The notes beneath the pieces were generated by a model. That model was not told the origin of the DNA and did no database searches. It was given only the letters and a program-made list of their open reading frames with translations. Made by a program: the position numbers and the translations under genes. A stretch of 64,000 nucleotides of DNA from Simmondsia chinensis (lineage: Eukaryota > Streptophyta > Magnoliopsida > Caryophyllales > Simmondsiaceae). Positions 12,384 to 24,004 of the stretch are shown here, piece after piece. The stretch is from contig JAGTTD010000001.1 of the NCBI GenBank assembly GCA_018398585.1, positions 3,164,501 to 3,228,500 of the forward strand. The letters are read 5' to 3'. Positions within the stretch are counted from its first letter, which is position 1. Each line of letters opens with the position of its first letter.

Positions 12384-14040
12384 CTGTACAACTCTAAATT
12401 AGCTAGCTGACGATCCATATCTCTCGTTGTGGGCTGCTGATTTGTTGTTTTGCTTTTTGGAAGCTTATTGCTGCCCAAGCGAGAATTTTTTTTTTTTTTT
12501 TTTTTTAAATGAGGAATCCAATTACTCGATAAATCTAACCTATACGGTGACTCATACATCACATGAGCAAATTAAGTCAAGAATTTTTTAGGAAAAGGTT
12601 CAAGAAAGAAACCAAACTTTAAACCTTTTGGCCTAAAGCAAGACTCTATCCCCTCACTTGCCTCCTACCACTGAGGTAGAGCCTTGATAGATCTCAAGCG
12701 AAAATTTTAAAAGTATTTTATATACATAATTGAAATAATTAATTTTTTACTTTATAAGTTAAATGGAAAAATATTTATTAGTATTTATATTTATCTATTG
12801 TATCACTTTGTGTTGGGTGATCGTGTTTTAAACACAAGGTTTCTAATTTGATATTATTTATTGAGCAAATCTTAATAATATATTGAGAGAATTAAACAAT
12901 TTAAAAAGACAGTTGTAGAAATAATTTTATAATTATTTAACTTCAAGGTCTACATACTTTGTATTTTGTATTAATTTAATTCATATATTTTTAGCATTGT
13001 TAACTAAATTTTTATATAATTAAAATTATAGCAGTATATATAGTTCTCGAGTGAAATTAAACTCAGTCTTTTGTTTTTGTTATATCAAGTTAATTCTTAT
13101 TTTTTTGGCATGCATCTTAAGAGCATCTTATTTTAAGTTTGTAAGCAATTTTATGTTAATTTAATTATAATCATATTGTTATAATTAGAATTATATAGGA
13201 ATTATATTACGGTCATTAAAAATACAAAATCTCTTATGTTGTTCTATTTGTTAGGGTTTTTGAGTTGCCTTTGGCGTCAAAGCCTTGACATTATAGGCTC
13301 CCCGTCATTTTTTTCTTACGGGAAAAGGATAACACTATGTGTGTGGTCAATAAACAGCTCGTCTTAGTGCATCATCTCTTAAAATTATGTTTAGATTCTT
13401 TTATAAATTATCTTCAACCGCTAAACTTCTTCCAAAGAAATGATCTTATGTACAAATTGATTCACTGCCTGATTCCCTTCTCGGAATACATGGCTAACTA
13501 TGAAACTTCTTGTAGTCACCATCATTCCAAGAATGTCTAACATGATATTCTTATATCGAGACTCACGGGCATTTTATTTCGCAGTGAGTTGTCCTAACTA
13601 CCACTGAACTATCACGTTCAATGTGAATTTTGGTAAAACCCATACTAATGTATATCTTAATGTTATCTCTCATTGCAATCGCCACTACAACAATAACTAA
13701 TGCAGCTCTCACCCTCTCTATACAATCAGAAATCACATTTTGACCCAAATGATTTCTAATATTATACCATTGTCTGTAGATTCTCCTTTTCTTAATCCAT
13801 TGATTCATATCAAAGGAGGTTTCCGTTAAAACATCAATTGACAATGGGGTGGAGTAACTCCGTTGGTATATGTATTGACGTTCATTTACTCCGCACACCG
13901 ATGTGGGATTTATTTTCCTCCTTACGAATTGTATCTCCATCAAATCTGAATTGTATCACCATCAAAATTTACTTTCACCCATTATATAAATAAACCTATT
14001 AATTTATAACTCCCATGCAAAATAACCCCACATAACATGT
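12381..14040. other. intergenic stretch without a supported gene
   Basis: AT-rich. A minus-strand reading frame of 126 codons (13563-13943) ends with GFTKIHIERDSSVVV. This faintly resembles the ESD region of LINE RNase H domains, but no catalytic pattern is complete. It may be an old LINE remnant. Confidence 0.35.
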
Positions 14041-14046
14041 ACATAT

Positions 14047-14093
14047 AACATACATACATACATACATACATACATGGGGGGGGGGGGGGGGGG
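14047..14093. repeat. (CATA)n microsatellite plus 18-base G run
   Basis: A catacata tetranucleotide run is followed directly by a G homopolymer at 14076-14093. Confidence 0.9.
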
Positions 14094-14881
14094 TATGGTC
14101 ATGATGGGCCTACACATAATTGGTCAACTAATAAATGTCGGCAAGCCATGACAACATGAAGTAATGTTAAAAGTTTAAGATGACATGCATGATGTATAAT
14201 ATATGGATTATGATGTGATGTCTTAGATTTTATGCACATGATCCCCAAATCACATGAGCAGTCAAAACTGTCATTGTTAGTTTTGTAATTTTATTATGTG
14301 GATCGCATTAAATCAAGGACCACCACCAAAATCTATTGCCCCCCATTTGCAACCTCCAAAGATTTAAGTCGTCTGGACGATCCAAAAATACTAAATCCTA
14401 ATATAAAATAGCAGATACTGTAAAGGGATTGGGGCTAGATATTTAATGCAAAGTTAGTCTGCAAAGTGCAAATGTGACATCAGAATTGCGATGTTAGAGT
14501 GGACACGAGATGCGGAGCGTGGTGGATTGATGCATCGCACATGGTTGGGATAGAGAAAAATATACCAAAATATATACTATAGGAGCTACTCTACCATTAC
14601 CAATTAGTTTTTGGATGAAACTTCCTTCAGTGTGTACCGAAAAATAAAACAGGTAGAGAAATTGTCTCCTAGGAACATTAGCCTAGTGGTGGAGAACATC
14701 AGGGGCCAACAACGCTCACCTGGGTTCTATCCTCAGTAGGGACAAGTTGTTCTATCCTCTACATAGGTAGTATAACAATGTTCAACTCTCATGCTCAGTC
14801 TCCTACTGTTGCTTTCATGTTTTCCCCTTAAACTTTTTCTCCTATCGATATCAAGCACAATAGGACCCTCTTTATACCATA

Positions 14882-15735
14882 ACAACAACAACAAACTCAG
14901 TGCCTCCAAGGGCTCCCGCAAAAGCTGAGTCTAGGGGGGTATATGTACGCAGCCTTCCCCCTCCAGGGGGCTACCCTGAAGAAAGGTTGTTTCCGAGGAC
15001 TCCCAGCCTGAAAAGGTGGTCTGCAGCACAGAGCCAAAGACCTGGCAAAACACAGAAGAAGCATCAAATGCATGAGTATAGCAAACTCACGGTAGGCACA
15101 CTGCAAGCAAAGCAACAGGCTCAAAGCATGCCACATCAAGCGCAGATCAACATATAAGATGAAGATAAATATATGATAGGGAAAGAGGATATAGATAGAG
15201 ATAGAGATAGAAGAGAAGAGAAAAGGAAGGAGATAGGGATAGGGATAGATAGAGAGGAAGAAAAAGATAAGTAGGCAAGTAGCAGCGTACAACCTCGTGA
15301 GATCCAGAACTAGTCTACGTGCGCTAAGAGGACCTAGCACTAGTAAGCTGGACTACCCTACTCCAATCGCAACATCTAATACCCCTATGATGGCCCTCCA
15401 TTGGGCCCTATCTAAGGCCATCTCCTCCCGAAGGTTTAGGTGGGTGAGGTCTTGTCGGATCGTCTCAAGCCATTTCTTCTTTGGCCTGCCTTTACCTTTT
15501 CTGCCTAGTGTAGTAAGTAGCTGTTCACATCTCCTGACCAGGGCGTTGTCCGGTCTCCTTCTGACATGTCCGAACCACCTCAGCCGTTGCTCCCTCAATT
15601 TATCTTCAATGGAGGCTATGCCCAATTTGCCTCTTACGATGTCGTTTCTGATCCTATCCTTCCTTGTGTATCCGCGCATCCACCTCAGCATTCGCATCTC
15701 CGCCAACTTCATCTTCTGTGTTTGTTGTTGTTTTA
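14882..15735 (-). mobile_element. 5'-truncated RTE-type LINE with a (TTG)n tail
   Basis: The minus-strand frame 15712-15353 encodes the C-terminal block of plant RTE-type LINE proteins: RMLRWMRGYTRKDRIRN, KLREQRLRWFGHVRRRPDNA, GRKGKGRPKKKW and a final W-containing segment. Downstream, in the presumed 3' UTR, come a GATA/GAGA-type low-complexity run and then a tail. The tail (cctcggaaacaacc, gaaggctgcgtacat, gcgggagccc, (TTG)n to 14882) is the same sequence that ends the 5S-derived SINEs here. The continuity of the 3' UTR is inferred. Alternatively, a SINE tail was inserted next to an RTE fragment. The target duplication is unclear. Confidence 0.65.
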
Positions 15736-15754
15736 TGAATCTCTAAAATCATAG

Positions 15755-15892
15755 TTGCTCTTTTCAGGTTGGAGATCCTCACAAACAGTCTCTTGTTAAT
15801 ATATCATCCTGAAGGGTACGGCTGTCTACGTCCCACCCCTCCCATACCTTGCTTACGGGCGGAGCCCTTGAGGCACTGGGCTTGTTGTTGTA
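15755..15892 (+). mobile_element. tail-only SINE/LINE copy
   Basis: The 3' tail of the (TTG)n family is present: cctgaagggtacggctgtc, gcggagcccttgaggcactg, ttgttgttg. No 5S head is present. Imperfect flanks ctaaaatcatagttgct and gtaaaatcataatcgct suggest an independent insertion. Confidence 0.6.
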
Positions 15893-15899
15893 AAATCAT

Positions 15900-16258
15900 A
15901 ATCGCTAAAACCTAAGAGTTAACTCAATTACAGAGTGTTAAATAATTTCAGCTATGAATTGACTGTTTTGAGAGATTATCGGTTTTCAAAAATGAAATGA
16001 AGGGGCCACCATGAAAATGTCATGCGCCCCATTTGCAACGTCCAAAGATTTAAGCCCTCCATGGTCCACGCATGTGTATGTATTCATCATTATCCGACAA
16101 TATGGCTTAGCCATCATGCTCTTTTTTTTATTTTTTATTTTCTATTTTTATCTTTTTTAAATATTAGAATCGAATTTTAAACTAATTTTTTCTATATTTT
16201 ATGTTTATTTTGGAAGGATCAGAAATATCAAAAACTAAGAATTAAGAATAAGAAAAAT
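15900..16258. other. AT-rich intergenic stretch
   Basis: No gene or defined repeat is seen. Confidence 0.4.
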
Positions 16259-16274
16259 TAGGGCTTATTTATTG

Positions 16275-16527
16275 TTAGGGTTTATTTACTAATCACTAAG
16301 GCACCGGATCCCATTAGAATTTCGAAGTTAAGCATGCTTGGGCGAGAGTAGTATCAGGATGGATGACCTCTTGGGAAGTTCTCGCGTTGCCAACCCTATA
16401 AGGTTAGGGGTCCTCGGAAACAATATCTCGGCAGGGTTACACTCTGAAGGGGTAAGGCTACGTACATCCATCCCTCCCAGACCCTGCTTATACGGGAGCC
16501 CTTGAAGCACAGGGTCTGTTGTTGTTG
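16275..16527 (+). mobile_element. 5S rRNA-derived SINE, copy 1 (head type A)
   Basis: The first ~115 bases follow plant 5S rRNA: caccggatcccattagaa, cgaagttaagcatgcttggg, gagagtagta and the box C region ggatggatgacctc. The 3' half reads cctcggaaacaatatctcgg, ggggtaaggctacgtacat, gggagcccttgaagcac and (TTG)n. A perfect 16-bp target duplication, tagggcttatttattg, lies at 16259-16274 and 16528-16543. The 5S segment supplies a type 1 polymerase III promoter (box A, intermediate element, box C). The length of 253 bp and the long duplication identify a SINE, not a 5S gene. Confidence 0.85.
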
Positions 16528-17336
16528 TAGGGCTTATTTATTGGTGTTGTTTTCTGTTCATAATTTTTCAGTTTTTGAGGGACAAAAATGTATATCGTAG
16601 AAATAATTTTTCTTATTTTGGTTTGTTTTCAATTTTTTAGTTTGAGTAAAAGCTATTAACAGATAAAAAAAATCGTTTTTAAAATACAACATTTGAATTT
16701 TAAAATTAAAAATTGCCAATGATCCTGATTTAAACTAAAATAAATTAAATCAGAAAAGGTAAGCATTTATATATCATATTATTCAGTTGACTATCAACTG
16801 AATATTTAAAAAAAATTGATTTTGAACTTTAGTTTAAAGAAATATTTAGATATCATTTTTTTAAATAATTAAAAAAAATTTAGTTGATTCTGAACTTCAG
16901 ACTAAATTGGTGTTCGAACATCCACAAATATAAAAGATTATGACAATTAAAAATATATTTTTACGTGAGTAACGCGTGAGAAAAGTTCAAACTATTAAAA
17001 AAATTATTGACATGTTTTTTAGATGTTACCATCCTTAGAAAAGGTTTATCCATTATTAATTAATATTTTTACAAGTTAGATCTTAATTAATTTGTAATTT
17101 ACATAGGAATGATGATGTGACTTTGTTTACAATTTCTGTTTTAAAAAAGAGAGTTATTATTATTAGTATAATAATTTTTATCGTTAGAGTAATAAATATA
17201 ATTTATAAAAAGTAATAGTTTCAAATTTATCTTGTACATAATGATCTTACTTTAATAATAATAATTTTGTGTTAAAAATAATAATATTTTATTTTCATAA
17301 ATACATAAAAATTCAATTAGAAAATAAAAGACGCGG

Positions 17337-17445
17337 TCAAAAAATTGATTGGAGTTAGAGAGAGAGAGAGAGCGAACCAGACGGACTCGTGACACGTGTT
17401 GATAAGAGAGTACACCAAGTCAAAGTCTCCGCCGCCGCACATGAA
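17337..17445. other. GC-rich island with G-box and W-box-like words
   Basis: A short GC-richer stretch contains (GA)n, gacacgtg (a CACGTG-like core) and agtcaaagtc. No ORF follows. It could be a promoter relic, but nothing confirms this. Confidence 0.2.
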
Positions 17446-17828
17446 GGAGTCAACTGTGGGCATGTGTGTTTAAAATCCGGTTTGGACCGAAAAACCGGAC
17501 CGGTCCGATTCTTGTTCTTTGGATTTGACTTTATTTTGGAATTTAGCTGCTTTGGTTTACAGCCTTGACCTTTTACTGTTGAGAATCTTTAGTAAAGATT
17601 TTTTTTTTTTATAGGGTAATTCCCTACAATATAAGACTGTATACATATTCTCTCCTTAAATTCCGTCTTGGCGAGAGCCTCAGTGATGTTGTAGGCTGCT
17701 TTGGTTGAGACCGAAAAAGAGACTACACAAAAAACGAGGTTGAAGTTATTGGGTTGCTCTTCTTACTTATTATGTTATTGTACAGTAAACTATTTTAAAT
17801 TTACAATTTTTGGGTCTAACTATGCCAT

Positions 17829-18026
17829 TAGAATTCCGAAATTAAGCATGCTGAGGCGAGAGTAGTGCCAGGATGAGTGACCTCCTAGGAAGTCCTCGCC
17901 CTCAGGTTGGGGGCACTCGGAAACAGCCTCTCTTCAGGGGTAATACCCTGAAGAGGGAAGGCTGAGCATATCCGCCCCCCAAACCCTTCTTAGAAAGGGA
18001 GCCCGTGAAACAATAAATATGTTGAT
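17829..18026 (+). mobile_element. 5S rRNA-derived SINE, copy 2 (5'-truncated)
   Basis: It starts inside the 5S head (ccattagaattccgaaatta) and keeps gaggcgagagtagtgcc and gagtgacctcctaggaagtc. The tail follows (actcggaaacagcctc, ctgaagagggaaggctg, gggagcccg). Flanks tctaactatg and tctaaatatg may be the target duplication. Confidence 0.7.
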
Positions 18027-18548
18027 GGATCTAAATATGCAGCCACGTAGGGATTGTGTGGCTTGTGCAGCATGATAGAAGTGAGAAAAAAATTCATAGA
18101 TTATTGTTTAATTGATAATGTTGCATCAATATTTACCGTTATCGTCTCTTTTTTTAATTTAATTTTAATGTTGAAGGGTATGTAAATTATGAATGGTCTT
18201 TACTATGTGACACTTGTTTTTTGTATTAATATATTAGTCGATGTTGTATTTGGTACGCGATTTGTGAATAGTTTATATCTTTATATTTTTTTATTATTAT
18301 ATATATTTTTTTGATCCTTGTGGCTTTAAAGTTGTCAAAAACTGACAAATTGTACTAAATATAACTTCCAATAAAAAAAAGAAAGTAAGCATGATCAATA
18401 CTAATTGGTTCAATCTAGTCTGGTCCATGTGATAACTAGTCTAATCTCAAACAGAGCGGTTAAATTTGATCCATTCTTCGGTCCTAAAAGGAGATTAGTT
18501 CTGATCTTTGATCCTTAGTCTTTTTCCTTGTTATTGTATTTGGTTTTG

Positions 18549-18795
18549 AGGGTTCATTTACCAAACACTGAGGCGCCGGATCCCATTAAAACTCTAAAGT
18601 TAAACGTGCTTGGGCAAGAGTAGTACCAAGATGGGTGACTCCTGGGAAGTCCTAGTGTTGCCAACCCTATAAGGTTCGGGGTCATCGGAAACAGCCTCTC
18701 GGCAGGGTTACACTATGAAGGGGTAAAGTTGCGTACATCCACCCCTCATAGACCCCGCTTATGCAGGAGCCCTTGAGGCACTGAGTCTGTTGTTG
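18549..18795 (+). mobile_element. 5S rRNA-derived SINE, copy 3 (head type A, full length)
   Basis: A full head: ggttcatttaccaaacactg, gcgccggatcccattaaaac, gtgcttgggcaagagtag, agatgggtgactcctgg. The tail holds ctcggcagggttacac, ttgcgtacatccacccc, gcaggagcccttgaggcac and (TTG)n. A perfect 17-bp target duplication, tattgtatttggttttg, lies at 18532-18548 and 18796-18812. This copy shows the family boundaries best. Confidence 0.9.
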
Positions 18796-19250
18796 TATTG
18801 TATTTGGTTTTGCTCATTCCTTTCATTTCTTCGTTTTTATTTTTTTCTCGACAATTGCTGTTTTTGTTCTTCTTTTTGATAGTTGAAAGAGGAGGGATCT
18901 CATTGGTGCAATTTACAAGAGAATAAAATAGGACGAACTACAAAAAAAGTAAAATAAAAATAAAAAAGAAAAAGTTTAGAGATTTCGAGTTATGCATTAT
19001 ATTCAAAGACAAGTAATAAGGAGAACATCCCGCGTGATGTCAACAGCTTTACAAAATGATCTGCTACAAAGTTAGCCTCTTTACTCTTAGCCTTGCTTCT
19101 TGCTCGGCCTCATAGACTCTTCCTTTTGTTGAGGTTTTTCTCGTATTATTCATCAGGAAAAAATAGAAGGAAAACCACTAACACACACATAAAATATATA
19201 TCATTCAATGTTCGAAATATATACACATATATATATATATATATAACATA

Positions 19251-19473
19251 TCCAGTGCCTCAAGGATTCCCGTCTACGCAGGGTCTGGGGGGAATGTAAG
19301 CAGCCTTCCCCCTTCAGAGTGTTAATCTGAAGAGATGTTGTTTTCTAGTGCCCCTAACCTGAGGATGAGGACTTCTCAGGAGGTCACCCATCCTGGTACT
19401 GCTCTCGCCGAAGCACGCTTAACTTCGGAGTTCTAATGGAATCCGGTGATGGCGTGTTGGTGCCCTCTTTGGT
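19251..19473 (-). mobile_element. 5S rRNA-derived SINE, copy 4 (head type B)
   Basis: Read on the minus strand, the 5' end is ccaaagagggcaccaacacg, then ccatcaccgg, then the 5S block attagaactccgaagttaag with gagagcagtaccagg and gggtgacctcc. The 3' tail runs to caaggcactgg next to an AT microsatellite. The flanks are (AT)n, so the duplication cannot be judged. The 5' end differs from copies 1 and 3 and matches copy 7. Confidence 0.75.
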
Positions 19474-20745
19474 TTATATATATATATATCATTCTGTATA
19501 TTGGGTGTATTTATTTTAGGCCACACTAAAGCTACGAGAAAGTTTTTTAACAAAATGTTTTTGATGAAAATTTCTTTGAAATTTTTCGGTTTAGTAGCTA
19601 AACAAATGATTTATTCCATAAATTTCTATGTGATTTATGCTTGGTTAAGTTAAAGTATTGCAGAAAATTTTTATTTGGTTGAGAAAACGTAAATTTCTCT
19701 TCGAAATAAAAATAATTTCTATACTTGTGGTTATTATAACGAAGTTATACTTAAAAAATAATGAAATTGAGATAGGAAAAAAAACTTTTGAGAAACTATA
19801 ATTTAAATACCCTAAAATTTAACTATTTATCACCTAGATATTCTGACATTTTAATATACACACAGGAGTACCTTGGTTTAAATATTTTATTACTTAGGTA
19901 CCATGAAATTTTAAAATTTTGTCCATCAAATATCTTATTGTCAAAATTCGATGGGTTTTCCTTGAAAAATACTAAAATTAACTATAATTCTCGACAATAT
20001 ATTAGTATCTTCATTAAAAAATTTCATTTTTTGTCAAAAACTTCTAACATGATACATAATTGTAAGGCAAAAAATACCCAAGATTTGGTTCGATTTAGAT
20101 ACTCAAATGATATTTGAGAAGTAAAAAACAAGGTAAAAAAGAACAAACAGTAAAGATAACGGTATTTATGTGAAAAAACCTAAAAGAGAGGGAAAAACCA
20201 TGGACGGAGGTAGAGAACTTTTATTAATTGAAATTGTGAAGTATTACAAAAAGATTCTTCGCTCCCCCTCTCTCTCTCTCTTTTTCTAGTTGAGAAAAAG
20301 GCTCTACGAACCCTAAGAAAGAGAGGAGCACATGTAGTAGAAGAAAGAAACCCTAAAATTGAGAAACCGGGTACAACCGGACCCGAATAAGAAAAAAGGT
20401 CCATACTCAGTCCCTTCACTCCACCACAGATCTCTGTTCGAAATCTGGAAAAAAATTTGAGACATAACCTAACAATAATTTTGAAAATATTTAGAAAGTT
20501 TACGTTAAAAATTTTTTATCGCAAGTCACTAAACTTTCTTTAAAAGTATTGATATAACTTTTATATATTATCGTATTCATATATTATATCAGTATTTTTA
20601 TATAAAATTAATCAGATTCTAAAAAAATTCATCAAATTCTTAAATAATAAAATATTCAAATCTTAATATATATATATATATATATATTAAAATATTTAAA
20701 CAACAAATATTCACAATTTTCCAAGGCATTAAAAGAAATGGAGCC
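19474..20745. other. AT-rich intergenic stretch, no supported gene
   Basis: Several short frames exist, but none has recognisable domains or codon-like composition. A (TA)n run lies near 20655-20688 and a (CT)n run near 20262-20281. Confidence 0.4.
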
Positions 20746-20748
20746 TTA

Positions 20749-21406
20749 GACTACTCCCATTGGTGCCCCATTTTTAAAGCCCCATTTTTGAAAAATGGGG
20801 CTTTATATAAAAATGGGGCTTTTACTCTCTATTTGTGTCCCATTTTTTAATAATTTTTAAATTATAAATTTATATTTTTTGTTATTTATACTAATTGAAT
20901 TATTTCAAGACCAAGACCAAAATACATTGAAAGAAAAACCGAAATACATTTAAAACGAAAATGATATAAAAAGAATATTGAACTACACTGTCTGATTCTT
21001 GATGCCCCACAAATGCTCAATTAAGTCTGTCTGTAGTTGATCATGTTTAGCCTTGTCGCGAACTTGAATATTATTTTGTAGGTATGTTTCATATTCAACT
21101 AAAATATCATGCGAGACTTCAGCATCCGCATTATTGGTATCCACCTGATTGAACGAATGGTCGAGTAAATGATACGAGTCTCGTTCGTCCTCAAAAAAAA
21201 TAAAACTAAAGCCTGCAAATATGCAGGTTTACGTTAACCCACAAAAAAAAAAAAAAAAAAAACACTGCGTTTTGGCCCAAAACGGGCCAAAACGCAGGTT
21301 AAAAAAAATTAAATAGAAAAAGCAGAAATGGGGCTCCAGTTTGGAAGCCCCATTTTTTACTTTTTTTTGGGTGCCCCGAGAAAATGGAGCACCGGTGTGG
21401 GAAGCC
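20749..21406. mobile_element. PIF/Harbinger element, internally deleted
   Basis: It is flanked by TTA at 20746-20748 and 21407-21409. The ends gactactcccattggtgcc and ggagcaccggtgtgggaagcc are imperfect inverted repeats. Inner arms repeat gccccattttt / aaaaatggggc. It contains a transposase C-terminal remnant (20983-21193). A 3-bp TTA duplication plus a Harbinger-type remnant supports the class. Confidence 0.7.
20983..21193 (-). pseudogene. PIF/Harbinger transposase C-terminal remnant
   Basis: The minus-strand frame of about 70 codons ends in QLQTDLIEHLWGIKNQTV and a TAG stop at 20985-20983. The RDKxxHxQLQxDLIEHLW block is the conserved C terminus of plant Harbinger transposases (DDE_4 type, ALP1-like). 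The catalytic DDE domain is missing, so this is a relic inside a non-autonomous element. Upstream the frame dissolves into an A-rich run. Confidence 0.65.
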
Positions 21407-21671
21407 TTAGTAGTGAAGTCGAAAAATGAGGGTGCAAATTACAATGCTTTGATGTTTAGACCAATTGAGAGGCCATTTTTTTGGAGTCCTATGACATTGG
21501 AAATGTCCTTCATATTTAAAAAAAAAAAAAAAAAAACTTTTATATACCTAGTTTAAATGTTTTTTTAAATAAAATTATTTATAATAGAAAATAATTAAAT
21601 TATAGAAATAATATAAATAGTTATTAAGGGTTCATTTGTTATTATTTAAAATTTTTATTTTTGAGAATATG

Positions 21672-22511
21672 GTTCATTTACCAGGCACTAATGCACCGAA
21701 TCTCATTACAACTCCGAAGTTAAGTGTTTTGGGTGAGAGTAGTATCAGGATGGATGACCTCCTAGGAAATTCTTGTGTTGCCAATCCTATAAGGTTGGGG
21801 TTCCTCGAAAATTGCCTTTTGACAGGGTTACACCCTAAAGGGGTAAGGCTACATACATCTACCCCCAAACCCTGCTTAGGAGGGAGTAGGGATGGCAATG
21901 GGGAGGGGGCGGGTAAGGGGGGTGTCTCCTCCATACCCGTACCCGCCACCCAAATCTTATACCCGTACCCGCTCCATTACCCGCCACGGTATGAAGTGGA
22001 TACCCGTACCCGCCCCGACGGGTACAAACTCATACCCGTACCCTCCCCATTACCCGCGGGTATCCAACGGGTATGCATTACCCGCCCCGTACCCTCCCTA
22101 ATGTGCGTAGAAAATGATTATCTATACCGGGTCATATTAGTTATTTAATACTACTTTTAAAAATTAATTATATTTTTTTATAACATTGATAAACAATTTG
22201 GGTTATTGAATTTAAACACGTATTATTTTAATTTGAAGGTTAATTATGTACCAAATAAAGAGGGTATAGCGGGTATGAGGTGGAGTAGGGCGGGTATCGA
22301 GTGGGGCAGGGCGGGTACAAAGCTATACCCGTACCCGCCCCATACCCGTGACGGGTACGGGGGTACATTGAACCCGTACCCACTATCCGCCCCACTTATA
22401 CCCGTACCCGCCCCAAACAGGGCAGGTACCTGCGCGTAGCCGGTTTTACCCGCCCCATGGCCATCCCTAGGAGGGAGCCTTAAGGCACTGGGTTTGTTCT
22501 TATTGTTGTTG
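21672..22511 (+). mobile_element. 5S rRNA-derived SINE, copy 5 (type A), split by a hAT MITE
   Basis: The head is ggttcatttaccaggcacta, tgcaccgaatctcattac, cgaagttaagtg. The tail is gggttacaccctaaagggg, acatacatctaccccc, then after the insertion gggagccttaaggcactgg and a TTG-rich end. A perfect 19-bp target duplication, ttttatttttgagaatatg, lies at 21653-21671 and 22512-22530. Without the nested element at 21887-22469 and its 8-bp duplication, the SINE is about 250 bp. Confidence 0.85.
21887..22469. mobile_element. hAT-type MITE with (ACCCGT)-rich interior
   Basis: The termini TAGGGATGGCAATGGGG and CCCCATGGCCATCCCTA are inverted. A perfect 8-bp duplication, GGAGGGAG, lies at 21879-21886 and 22470-22477. 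The interior is built of cccgtacccgcccc words and their reverse complement, so it can form an extended hairpin. There is no transposase. Confidence 0.85.
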
Positions 22512-22530
22512 TTTTATTTTTGAGAATATG

Positions 22531-24000
22531 ATATAAAATATTAAAAGCTATTTTCTCTTTTAATTTTCAACTAGTGTAAACTCGTGTAATGCACGAAAAA
22601 TGTTTACATTTTAAAAAGATTTACTATATTATATTGTGAATGTTTTCATTGTTTTAAACTTAAATCATTATTTTTAGCTCGTTATTGATATTATAATTTT
22701 TTTTCAAATATTCTGCTCTCATGGTAACTTTATGAAATTAATTTAGATTTTAAAAAGAAGTTAAATAGTAGATTCATAAGATTGTTAGGATTAGTAAATG
22801 GAGGAATTTGAAGTGGGGGGACTTTGCAATAATATATGTAAGATTATTAGTTCTTGTCGAAAAAATTCTAAAAATTAAAAACATTAGACACAAATAAATA
22901 AATTATTTAAAAAATTAAAAGCAAAAAGTATTGAAAAAAAACCCTCTAAATTATAGTTGAAACAATAATTTATAGCTTAGAAGGAATATTTATATTGGAT
23001 ATAATTTTAATATAGTGGGTAATTGTTGTCAAATTTTTTTTTTTTTAGGCCACTACTATTTATATAGCAAAATTAGCAAGATGGGAAAGATGCTGTTTTA
23101 TTGAAAATCAAGAAAATCAAGCACTCTAAGAGGTTACTTATTGTGTGGCATTATCGAAGACCGGTTACTCAAAGTTTGAGATGGGTGCCTGAGGCGTTGT
23201 AAGAGATTGGAATCCCAGATCGAGGCAACTGACTGGGATGCGAAAAGAAATGTGATCTCAACGACAATTGTGAAGGAGATGAGAAATGTGGAGAAGAAGG
23301 GCGTTAACCTCAACGTGTGCCTTTTTGTAGAGAAATCCTAACAAATAATAGGAGGCTTGAGGACTTGCGTAAATATACGAATAGTAGTTAGATAGTTTAG
23401 CCTCTAAATAAGGAAAACTATTGTTTAGCGGTATTCCAAAATTACAGTACAAACTCTTCATTTTATCCTTAAATGTGCATGTGCTTTTAGTTCTTTTTTC
23501 CTTTTTCAGAGAAGTAGTCTTAATTATAGTCCTCGTTGGAGTCTTCAAATATAATTGGAGTGCCAAATACAGCGGTTGAAAAGGTATGCTTTCTGTGTGT
23601 GCTTTATGTTATTTTTAGTCAAGGTTGGAAGGCATAAACTTGATTGAATTGGTCTCGAGATAACTTGCTGAGTTTTTAAGTTTATCTTCAATTAAAGTCT
23701 CAGCTCTTAAGCATTCGAGGTAAGGTGTGTGAGAGGAGTGTCCTTACACAACTTCACCCCAATTGGCGCTTGTGTTGAGTCCATATCTTTACCTTTTCTC
23801 ATATGATAATATATAAAAATACAAAAATATTGAAAGTTCCTTAATTTGAAGCATTGGCTTCATACATGCATGTAGTATTATCTTTATGGGATGCTGAGTG
23901 ACCCCAACCCCTCAAAAAAAAAAAGGAAAAATATTTAAGAAATCCAAATCAAATAAAGCAATATTCGACATGTAATCAATAATAAAGCAGTAATAAGAAC
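22531..24000. other. intergenic stretch, no supported gene
   Basis: No frame shows a known domain. Positions 23090-23760 are less AT-rich than the surroundings and may be a decayed retroelement, but I could not identify it. Confidence 0.4.
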
Positions 24001-24004
24001 AAAC

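Noticed and set aside
15297..15746. 149-codon plus-strand protein
   Set aside because: It is antisense to the RTE LINE C terminus at 15712-15353, which has clear family motifs.
16275..18795. Cassandra TRIM retrotransposon LTRs, which also contain 5S sequence
   Set aside because: Cassandra LTRs begin TG and end CA, with 5-bp duplications and a nearby primer-binding site. These units end in TTG repeats and have 10-19-bp duplications, so they are SINEs.
21636..22439. Proline/tyrosine-rich proteins (repeated PVPAP or PYPPH words)
   Set aside because: These are translations of the ACCCGT-type simple sequence inside a hAT MITE and have no gene context.
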